NCBI GenBank assembly: GCA_036346205.1 | Contig: JARFJB010002009.1 | Location: 5,414,001-5,478,000 of the forward strand | Direction: 5' to 3' | Source: Vesta saturnalis | Lineage: Eukaryota > Arthropoda > Insecta > Coleoptera > Lampyridae | DNA: 64,000 nucleotides | Shown here: positions 1 through 8,696 of the stretch, one piece after another | Layout: every line of letters starts with the position of its first letter | Numbering within the stretch: position 1 is the first letter of the stretch | Notes under the pieces: model-generated | Databases searched by the model: none | Told to the model about the DNA's origin: nothing | The model's input: only the letters and a program-made list of their open reading frames with translations | Program-made: the position numbers and the translations under genes

Positions 1-12
1 CTGACATTTTTT

Positions 13-338
13 GACAGGTGGAGTGGAAGAGGAAGACTATTTCCTTGGCTTGCAAGGTTACTTTTTATGTCCATAAGTAAAAGAAGCAATAAACTATTAC
101 TATTTTCAATATTAATAAAATTACATTTTTACCTATGTTTTCATGTAGGTCACCTGACTAAAATCTGTGTAGATTTCTATCTATGGGGCAGATTAAAAGA
201 CCTTGTTTACACTACGAGGCCTACGACGAGAGAAGCAGAAGATATGATTCGTAGTGTAAGTATAGCTGAGATGTCTTGACAACCAGGCGTGTGGCATTAT
301 GTGTGGAGGTTGGTGGATCTCATTTTGAACAACTGTAA
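13..338 (+). pseudogene. IS630/mariner-type transposase C-terminus with intron-like insertion
   Basis: Bases 13-56 encode DRWSGRGRLFPWLA, and the reading resumes at 149 with RSPDL, then VDFYLWGRLKDLVY. This is the conserved C-terminal block of insect mariner-type transposases (usual form RSPDLTPLDFYLWG). The end is GGSHFEQL followed by TAA at 336-338. The block is split by 57-148, a 92-base GT..AG segment with a pyrimidine-rich 3' end. Removing it restores the W-L-A-R-S-P-D frame exactly. A separate one-base insertion follows SPDL (10 bases where the family has 9), so the copy is also frameshifted. The catalytic N-terminal parts are outside the window. Confidence 0.7.
57..148 (+). other. Intron-like GT..AG insertion in a transposase relic
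   Basis: The segment starts GTTACT and ends TTTTCATGTAG. It lies inside a codon of the conserved motif. Joining base 56 to base 149 gives an uninterrupted WLARSPDL. It could be a true intron (of the element or of a domesticated copy) or a chance small insertion. Confidence 0.4.
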
Positions 339-613
339 CCATTTTCGTTTGTCACCTCGTTATTTTATGTGCATTTTTGAGCTATGTTATGTTCTTGTTA
401 ATTTGATAATGAAAATTGTTATTAAAAGTTTTGTTTTACGATAATTTTAAGACTTAAGCAGCTGTTAAGAGTACTCTTGACTTACTTTTACATTTTTCTT
501 CAACCGCCCATATCTCCTTAGGGGTTAGGAATTGGGAAAAATTGCATATAATCATTTTTGCTTAAAATTGTTCAAAGAAGACGTATACGTAGTTCCCCCG
601 CGGACACTCTGTA

Positions 614-1096
614 TATCGTTGTACTTACATTTTTCGAAAAATTTCGTAAAATGACAATTTTTGAGATAGCGCCCCCTAGCAGCATTAGTCATAACTTATA
701 AGTTAACAGATGAGGCATTGTTTTTTTTCTAGGTTCATTTAATTCGGGGAAGTCCAACTGGGGTTAACAGCATTTTTCAAAATAAAGTTATGACCTCACA
801 CCACTTTATTTGGCAAATGACAAAGACGAAACCTGAAACTTTTTCGTTGAGAAAACTAAACGTTACAGTAATAATATTCAGTGTAATTTTTTGAGAAAAT
901 TATATTTTTATGTTTTGATACCACTATTACGCCCCCTTGTGGTCATCTCAGAGGCTTGAAAATATTATCCAGCGATTTCTCTTAGCCACTTTTATTAAAA
1001 GCGATTTTTTTCTCTAAAACTGTGAGGTAATTAGTTTCTAAGATACAACCGGATACAAAGATTTTGCTCAAACGATACAATTAATTAAAATGTATA
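614..1096. other. Non-coding AT-rich spacer
   Basis: I see no gene, repeat end or long open frame here. Phrases such as 'gcgccccct' are common in insect transposon UTRs, so this may be old element sequence. Confidence 0.4.
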
Positions 1097-1632
1097 CAGG
1101 GTGTTCTAGTTTTTTGTAGCAGGACTTTAATAGTCGATAGAGCTTTCAAAATTAAGACAAAAATTTCATATAAACATAGGTTACCAAACGCTTAGTTTTA
1201 GAGATACAGGGTTTCAAAGTTTTAATTTTTTTTCAGTTCTTTTAATTTATCTTCAAAACTATTTAAAATAATCAATCCAAATTTAGTACTCATATTACAC
1301 CCTTAAACTCAATATTAAGAGTAGTTTAACATTTATCAATATCTACAGGGTAGTATATTTTCTGGGGTGGTACACCCTTTAGCCCCCCGAACTTTTTCAT
1401 GCGACGCCTCTAACTTTTAAAAACCAAAAATTTAGATTGCCCATTTTATTTAGGAACTTTTTTGTCTGCTGCTTTTTTTCGAAAAATGCATAGTTTTTCA
1501 GATAAATTAGCTGTAATCCATGGACAGCTTCCAAATGGTAAGTAAAGAACGTCTGATGCTCCCGCAAGAAATAATATGCCATGAAAAGAACAATAAAAAA
1601 AAAGAATCAAATTATATCAAATCTCATGTTTT
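1097..1632 (+). repeat. Left inverted arm of 1097-7309
   Basis: This is the inverted partner of ~6770-7309. Shared landmarks include the end CAGGGTGTTC, 'ctacagggtagtatattttc' (1344 ff.) and the 'gcatcagacgttctttactt' block read on the opposite strand. Apparent frames in it (such as 1397-1582 minus and 6822-7079 plus) mirror each other and are not taken as genes. Confidence 0.85.
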
Positions 1633-1894
1633 ATTTTAAATACGACTTGTGCATAAGAAAGAATGTAATTTATTTACATATTTTATTGTGTTAATTTTTA
1701 TTGCAAAAGTGATCTTTTAACCCAGATATGCCCATACGCTTACGCGAGGTATTTATAAATAGTTTTTTAAAACCGTAGTTGTTTAGAGTACAAATAAACA
1801 ATTTATCTGAAAAAATAAATTTTATTGAAAAATAATACAAAATTGAAGCCGTACTACACCTAGTACGGTGGGCAAATGTATGGCAACTAATCAA

Positions 1895-3737
1895 CTATTC
1901 TTTGTTATTAAAGAATTTAACATTTTGTGTGGTAGGACAAAAACACTTTACATGCAGTCCTTTGTTACACTTCGTACACCTAGTTGTGGTTCTCTCATGA
2001 CAATGCGCGCAACGGGTTTGCTTATCTTGAAGTATTACTAAATGATCTAAACGATCAAAGCGAATATCGATGCCTTCATTACGTGACATGTGACCTTTTG
2101 AAGAGTTTTGTTTTTTGTTTTGCACTAATAGCGTAGTCGCAATTCGTCTTCTAAATTTTAATTGATCTAGTTCTCCCTCTTTGCCTATCTAACTGCCAAG
2201 AGTTGTGTACTGCCATATCGATGCAGTGTGATATGAGTGGAAAATACCACTTTTACCTCTGATCGATATTCTATAAAGACTTATGTTTTGGTCACTCCTG
2301 TTAACACCTCCCATATTGGCATTATATAAGTTAATCAAATGCGGCTGGGATACCTAAAACATTTTCAAAATTACAAGATCTATGGGCAGAATGGTAATCG
2401 ATTGGACTTACCTGTATGGATTTCTTTTCTTTTTGAGAAAATCTCTTGACAGCGTGGATTGGATTAATTCCTGCGGCATTTGAACATACAGTAACAATAC
2501 TATTATCGTGCCATTTCACGGCAATTATGTTACTATCTTCAAATTTCTTATAGTCGAAACATCCTCTCGCATCATTTTTCATTTGCTTGGAAGTCTTTAG
2601 AGGGCTGCTAGGTATGCGATTTTCCCGAATAGTACCTGTAGCTTTGAAGTTCTTCTTGGAAAGCCGTTCCAGCAAAGGTAAAGTAGAAAAAAAGTTATCA
2701 AAAAATAAATGCATATACTGCTTATTTGGCCACCTTTTTCTCAAAACATCTGCGTATTCCTGAACTACAGATGGTCCAACTCCATAACTAGCATACTGAA
2801 CGCTAATATTTGTAGCTGCACCTTGGTAGGGCTCGAACCAATTAACATAGCCCAATGGTGTTGCCTCTACCCACAATTTATAGCCATATCGAATAGGCTT
2901 CCCATAAATAAATTGTTTGCAACCATGGCGACCAAAGTATGGAACCATGGCTTCATCAACGCAATGCATTTCCTCGCATTTGCTATATTCTAAGAATTTT
3001 TTATTTAGGTGTATAAATAAAGGCCTAACTTTAGCATATTTGTCAGTCGCATCTATTGAATTATTATCTGCTATATGAAGATGAGACAGAATAAATTCGA
3101 ATTTGTTTCTCGATATTGCCTCGGATACCAATACATTATGAGAGTCTCTCTCGTATTCCCAAAACATTCGTCTCCTAGGTATCTGTATATACCCACTCAG
3201 TAATAATACGCCAATGAACGCTTTCAATTCCGACTTTTCTATCAACACATTCTGGTTTCTTTGTTGTGCATACCGATTCGTCTCTGTTACAATTGTCTCT
3301 AATATTTATTCGTCAAAAAATTTAAAAAATAAATCCGCAGGGTTTTCGAGATTCGCTTGTGCTATATCTGTATCATCAAAAATATTGTTGTCATGTGGCA
3401 AGTCATTGTCTTCCCTTTATAAATTCTTTTTATTTTTTTTGGGTTTAGTTACTTTAGTTCGTAATCGACATTTCAAAACTGAAAAAGGCATTTCATCTTC
3501 AGATGAGAAGCTAGAGTCACTCAAATTGTTTTCATTGTCTGATATATTCCGTAAATTAATTTCTACCGGTGCTCGAAGTTGCGACCCAAGTAAATTATTT
3601 AGATTGACAAAATCTTCCGCGCCAGAATCTTCGTCGGTTTCATTTCCACAAGCATTTTCTGCCGGAAAAAGGGTTATGCAATCCACATTCTCTACTACAT
3701 CTTCATCGTCTTCCAACATTACTAATGCCTCATTCAT
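1895..3737 (-). pseudogene. piggyBac transposase (DDE_Tnp_1_7), broken
   Basis: The start is at 3737 (MNEALVML), followed by an acidic N-terminal region (3737-3417). In-frame TAA codons lie at 3417-3419 and 3306-3308. The frame then continues through LIEKSELKAFIGVLLLSGYI and the catalytic core to 2331. Catalytic-region motifs visible are VDEAMVPYFGRHG and FFDNFFSTLPLL. A one-base frameshift near 2331 leads to INLYNANMGGVNRSDQ. In the piggyBac family this motif normally has two aspartates; here the first is asparagine. The C-terminal cysteine-rich zinc domain follows (2125-1895: CAHCHERTTTRCTKCNKGLHVKCF). It is therefore inactive: two stops, a frameshift and a substituted acidic residue. Confidence 0.9.
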
Positions 3738-3900
3738 AGAAAATCCCCTAAAACAATAATGAAGTGACTGTATAAGTGCCCACTGTACTACCTATAGTAC
3801 ATTAAAATATAAAGGTTATAAAAGTTACTCTAAAATAATTTTGTGAAATTTTTTTTTCATTACGCGAATCTTACATGTTTTGTATATATTATATGATATA

Positions 3901-5225
3901 TAGGGTTATTACAAATGTTGTTCCCGATTTCAATAATTAATATTACCCGATTAATCTGTTTTAAGACCATTTCAGTTGGTGACACTGAAAAGAAAAACTC
4001 ATAAAGTTTTGTTTACATTGGTTTAGGAATGTATCAGCTGTTTGTTAAAGTCAATTGTTATTAATTGTGTAATGGCTGAATTTGAAGACAGGAAAGCATT
4101 TTTGTGTTTGAGTGTCACATCAACCAATCAGTTATTAGTGTGCACCGTCACTTTAGAACCAAATTTAATGAAGATACTCCTAGCAATCACTCTATTCGCA
4201 AGTGGTACTTGAATTTTAAGAGAAATGGGTGCATTTGTAAAAGGAAATCAACTGGAAGGTCGTCAGTGAGCAATGAAGTAGTAGAGAAGGTAGGGGAAAG
4301 TTTTACACGTAGTCCACAGAAATCTACTGTTAAATATAGCCGAGAGCTTGGTATACCACAGCCAACAGTTTGCAGTTTGGAAAATTTTATGTAAACATAT
4401 AAATTTCAAGCCTTACAAACTTCAGCTTGTTCAAGCATTAAAGCCAAATGACAAAGTTCTATGACTATCTTTTTGTGAGAACATGCAGGCCTTGATGGAA
4501 ACTGAAAACTTTGTAAAATGTTTAGTCTTCAGCGATGAAGCGACATTCCACTTGTATGGTAAAGTAAACAGACATAATATCAGAATATGAGGCTCTGTGA
4601 ACCCAAACATCGAGCACTTGCGCAATTCTCTAATGTGTTTTGTGCTATCAATTACAACAAAGTGTATGGGTCTTTTTTTTTGAACAATAAATGGAATAAT
4701 TTTCTTGGACATGATGACAGAATGGCTTCTACCGCAATGAGGATCCCCAAACTTCATTCTGCAATTAGACGGCGCACCTCCACATTACGACTTGGATGTT
4801 AGGGCTGAACTTCGAAATGGGCTGCCTGACAGATGGATCGGTCGTACTGGTCCAAACGATGGTATACTCTTGAACTGGCCTCCAAGTTCTCCGGACATCG
4901 CCACCTGTGATTTTTTCTTGTGGGGATACATCAACGATAAAGTGTATACACCACCATTACGAGAAAGCATACTTAAGATTCAACAATGGATTACCAGAGC
5001 CATCGAAACAATCGACCAAGACACTCTTAACAAAGTAGGGTAAGAGCTTGATTGCAGGCTTGACATCTGTCAAGGGGTTCCTATACCGAGCATTTATAAT
5101 TGTTGGCATCAGGGATGAAACTTTTTGAATTTTTCTTGAAATATAACATTTTATTTCTTTTGTACGATAAATAAAACCAGATTTACGTACACTTGAAATC
5201 GTGAACATCATTTGTAATAACCCTG
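3901..5225 (+). mobile_element. Mariner-type element nested in piggyBac 1
   Basis: The left end TA|TAGGGTTATTACAAATG (3899 on) and the right end CATTTGTAATAACCCTG|TA (to 5227) are inverted repeats. The match extends over ~35 bases, including 'cgatttcaa'. The size is 1.33 kb. It carries one broken transposase gene in the plus direction. It lies between the piggyBac start codon region and the piggyBac right end, so it is younger than the piggyBac insertion. Confidence 0.85.
4072..5043 (+). pseudogene. Mariner/IS630-type transposase with several frameshifts
   Basis: ATG at 4072 gives MAEFEDRKAF. A frameshift then leads into a helix-turn-helix segment (CHINQSVISVHRHFRTKFNE, then HSIRKWYLNFKRNGCI; 4104-4394). 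The catalytic pieces are LVFSDEATFHLYG (first Asp, ~4528), QLDGAPPHYDLDVRAE (second Asp, ~4768) and SPDIATCDFFLWGYINDKVY (third Asp, ~4900). Stops and frameshifts lie between these pieces. I count 46 residues between the second and third aspartates. This is longer than in classical mariner (34) and also longer than in the outer element here (41). Confidence 0.85.
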
Positions 5226-5495
5226 TATAACTAAAATTTTAATTAATTTAAAATTAGCAAAAAAACCTTACCTTGAAAAAGGTATTCCATAATCTGCCAT
5301 TCTCACAGTTTAACAAATTTCAGCCGCTAATAATAATCACTATGCAGTTACAAACGATAACTTTTACATCCACTCACATGAACTGCAGCTTACTAAATAA
5401 CCTCAAGCAGTATAGAACGTATTGGGTTGCAGGTTTAAACAGGATTGAACAAGTTGTAAGTGTACTACATGTAGTACGGTGGGCATATCTGGGTA

Positions 5496-6542
5496 ATGGC
5501 ATTTTTGTTTTCTAATCAAGAAATAGCGGATATCCATTTTATTTATGGCTTTGTAAATGGAAGTTCAGCAGCAGCAGCCCGTGGATATATGCGAAGATTT
5601 CGTTTTAGCAGAGGTCCGCATCCTATTTGTAAGAATTCACCAACAAATTATAAGTCAGGGGTTAAATAATGTACATGGTCGTCAAAATAATAATCATAGG
5701 CAGTAAAGAAATATTGCACGACGAATTTTACGTGAATTCGACAGAGATCCCATAACTAGCATTAGAAGAGTATCCGTAACTAGGTGGAGTATCAAATACT
5801 ACTATTCACCGAACATTAAGACGGGATCACCGATATCCTTACCATCTCCAATCTGTTCAAGGACTACAACCATGGGATGCAGAACGTAGAGTTGCGTATT
5901 GTCGATGGATTCTTGCTGAAAATAATAACAATCCAGGTTTTTAAATAATGTTTTATGGACCGATGAATCCTGCTTCACTCGCCGTGGTGTGATAAATTTT
6001 CACAATCAGCACGTTTGGGCACATGAAAATCCACATGTAGTTCGCGAGACATTTCCAACAAAATTTAGTGTGAACGTCTGGATAGGTATTTACAATAATC
6101 ACCTTTTGGGCCCTACTTTTACCAACTCGGATGAATGCTGAAACTTTCTTGGAATTCTTAGAGAATGAACATGGGAGTATGTGGGAACATATTCCCTTAA
6201 ATTTACGAAGAACGGCTTGGTTCCAGCTTGATGGTTGTCCAGCTTATTATTGCAGAATCGTTAGAAACTGGCTGGACAACCATTATCCATAAAGATGGAT
6301 CGGTCGTGCAGGCCCAGTTCCCTGGCCGCCAAGGTCTCCAGACCTAAATCCTTTAGATTTTTTTGTGTGGGGGTATTTAAAAGGCAGGGTGCATGCAACT
6401 CCTGTGACAACAAAAGATGAACTCATTGATAGGATTAGGGATGCGTGTAATGAAATAAGACAATTTTTAGTTAATATTCCACGTTCGTCGGTGTGAATTA
6501 TGTATTCAACAAAATGGTTCACATTTTGAACAGTTTCTTTAA
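5496..6542 (+). pseudogene. Mariner/IS630-type transposase of the outer element
   Basis: ATG at 5496 gives MAFLFSNQEIADIHFIYGFVNGSSAAAARGY, the N-terminal DNA-binding helix region typical of insect elements annotated with DUF4817. Later pieces, in different frames, are HRTLRRDHRYPYHLQSVQGL (~5810), LWTDESCFTRRGVINFHNQH (first Asp, ~5955), FQLDGCPAYY (second Asp, ~6222) and RWIGRAGPVPWPPRSPDLNPLDFFVWGYLKGRVHATPV (~6297-6410). The end is NGSHFEQFL with TAA at 6540-6542. I count 41 residues between the second and third acidic positions, compatible with a DD41D-type mariner. Stops and frameshifts make it inactive. Confidence 0.85.
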
Positions 6543-6769
6543 ATTTATTTATTATTACGATAGCGTTTTTGTTTTGTTGTTATAGGTTAAGTTTATTTGT
6601 TTAATTTATTCGTTTCGTTCTTGTTAAAATCTTAAATAGAAATTCTTTCCAATTTTTTCCAATAAATACGTATTTTTTTAATATTTATTTTGTTGTTGTA
6701 CTTATTTAATACAACTGAAAAGTTAGGAAAAAATCAGTGGAGTACTAACTACTTTTTATTAAGAGACAA

Positions 6770-7309
6770 AAAAACGTGAGAATTGACATAATTTGATTCT
6801 TTTTTTTTTGTTGTTCTTTTCATGGCACACTATTTTTTGCGAGAGCATCAGACGTTCTTTACTTACTATTTGGAAGCTGTTCATGGATTACAGCTAATTT
6901 ATCTCAAAAACTATGCATTTTTCGAAAAAAAAGCAGAAGACAAAAAAGTTCCTAAATCAAATGGGCAATCTAAATTTTTGGTTTTAAGAGTTAGAGGCGT
7001 CACATGTAAAAGTTCGGGAGGGATAAAGGGTGTACCACCCCAGAAAATGTACTACCCTGTAGATATTGATAAACGTTAAACTACTCTTAATATTGAGTTT
7101 AAGAAGTGTAATATGTGTACTAAATTTGGATTGATTATTTTAAATAGTTTTGAAGATAAATTAAAAGAACTGAAACAAAATTAAAACTTTGAAACCTTGT
7201 ATCTCCAAAACTAAGCGTTTGGCAACCTATATTTATATGAACTTTTTGTCTTAATTTCGAAAACTCTATCGACTATTAAAGCTCTGCTACAAAAAACTGG
7301 AACACCCTG
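6770..7309 (-). repeat. Right inverted arm of 1097-7309
   Basis: This is the reverse-complement partner of 1097-1632 and ends CACCCTG before TA at 7310-7311. A short frame at 6822-7079 is shared with the other arm and looks fortuitous. Confidence 0.85.
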
Positions 7310-8696
7310 TATAAAACTAGTAAATTAGGTAACGTGCCTAAACACAATATTTATATTGATGGAATCATCTTTGGATTTAAATCAAGACAAGATTAATCTT
7401 TAATTACAAATTACTACAAAGTTAATTAGTAATTAGGTAAACTGACAGATGATCTTATCACAACACTACATAAGTTTTCAGCAACGCAAGTAATAAAATA
7501 ATGAAAGGAAATGAACTTGTCATAAGTGAATTTATTCACCAACAACTGTGTACACAAGAGATACTTTAAATTTACTCTCTTAATTAATATTTCAAGGCAT
7601 TTCTGTATGTATAGAAAGAAGTTTCTTACGTTTACTTCTATTTGGAAAGGATGATTCAGTGGAATTTTAACAATTACCTACTTGGCGTCGGCACAACGTT
7701 CACTCCCATTTTAGCAAAATTTATAGTGAGAAAACCAAATATTCGGGAAACCTAAGCATGCCAAACTCAATTTTCTAGCATTACACCTTTATATCTGTTC
7801 AATACCATTTTAGAAATGCGGTTTATAGACAAACTGGTCTATTATAATGCCTGCATTTATAGGGCTTTTTATGGAATTCTCGCAAATTTTCACTTATGTT
7901 CGTAAGCCATATTATATTTGATGGTGTAGGGTATTAGATTTTAATAGCGATTTTAACAAGCATGTGAGATCGAGTTCTGTAATTTCATCATAAACATGCC
8001 TTACGATGCGTAATAAATTCTTTTATGTCGCTCTGTTTGTAATTCGCAAGAAAATATTATAGCATCTGATAAAATTTGAATATCTTTAGGAGCTTGATTT
8101 GCAAGTTTCGTATCTTATGGTATTTTGGTATTTAGATCACTTTGTAATTCATTGTTACTCTGTTACTATAGTATAATTATCGTGATATGTGGTATGTAAT
8201 TATATTTTATCTTGTTTCAGGTGGGTTTCTGCAATTTTATCATCCCCATTTTACGTTGATCCCTCGTTGTAAGTACTCATAAAAGGTAAAATTATTGCTT
8301 ATTTTGATAATTGTGTTCCTAACAAACTCACGTAACGTTATACAATTGCAGCAATAGATTATGCGTATTCAATAACAATAACTTTCACATATAGATCAGT
8401 ACATTATTTAGACATATATTTCAATAGTTGTATTTTTGATATTTAAGCCCTACCCCAATAAAACGTGATTTAGTAAAATTAAATTTTGGTAATTCTAGGG
8501 GGAGTGTCAACAGAACAAAGAGTTGATACTGTAGCTTGACTTTTGAAAATTGTAGTTTATATTTTTATTTTATTTTGCCACCATAATGTTCTTTATACGC
8601 CTCCAAATGCGGGCGTAATGTGGTCTTTATAGCACGGAAATGTCATTGATGCTAAGCAGCATGATTGACAGCAAACACATGACATGATATATAATT
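7310..8696. other. AT-rich interval; one candidate microexon only
   Basis: I see no transposon ends or long open frame. The only structured item is the exon-like 8221-8268. Confidence 0.5.
8221..8268 (+). other. Candidate 48-base exon of an unknown host gene
   Basis: The acceptor is strong (TTTTATCTTGTTTCAG, ending at 8220) and the donor is a perfect GTAAGT at 8269. The segment between is 48 bases, divisible by three. It is open in the frame starting at base 8222: WVSAILSSPFYVDPS, with one base left on the 5' side and two on the 3' side. I do not recognise the peptide. No flanking exon with matching phase was found, so it is only a candidate. If real, it is a frame-preserving cassette. Confidence 0.3.

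Larger units (their letters stand above)
1..611 (+). mobile_element. 3' part of a mariner-type DNA transposon (window-truncated)
   Basis: The window opens inside the element. The coding tail is at 13-338 and non-coding sequence follows. The right end reads GGACACTCTG at 602-611 and is followed by TA at 612-613. This resembles the CACCCTG|TA ends of the other mariner-type elements here, with one substitution. The left end lies outside the window. Confidence 0.6.
1721..5493 (-). mobile_element. piggyBac-type element 1
   Basis: The ends are inverted: TTAA (1717-1720) then CCCAGATATGCCCA on the left, and TGGGCATATCTGGG ending at 5493 on the right. TAATGG follows on the right, which is TTAA with one T lost. 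Subterminal repeats carry 'tagtacggtgggca' (near 1861 and 5472). The transposase relic is on the minus strand at 1895-3737. Another transposon (3901-5225) has inserted between the transposase and the right end. The insertion point is just upstream of the outer element's ATG at 5496. Confidence 0.85.
1097..7309 (+). mobile_element. Mariner-type element with ~540 bp inverted arms, hosting nested insertions
   Basis: The left end is TA|CAGGGTGTTCTAG at 1095-1097 and the right end is AACACCCTG|TA at 7301-7311. The first ~540 bases (1097 to ~1632) are the inverted copy of ~6770-7309, with a few percent mismatches and indels, so the inverted repeats are very long. The element's transposase relic is at 5496-6542 on the plus strand. 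A piggyBac element (1721-5493) sits directly before its start codon. Without the insertion the element would be ~2.4 kb, mostly inverted arms plus one gene. The TA at both ends fits Tc1/mariner target duplication. Confidence 0.85.

Noticed and set aside
3214..3759. 181-codon plus-strand frame
   Set aside because: It is the antisense of the piggyBac 1 transposase.
6822..7079. 85-codon frame mirrored at 1397-1582
   Set aside because: Part of the inverted arms; the two copies do not share an intact frame and no protein family is seen.
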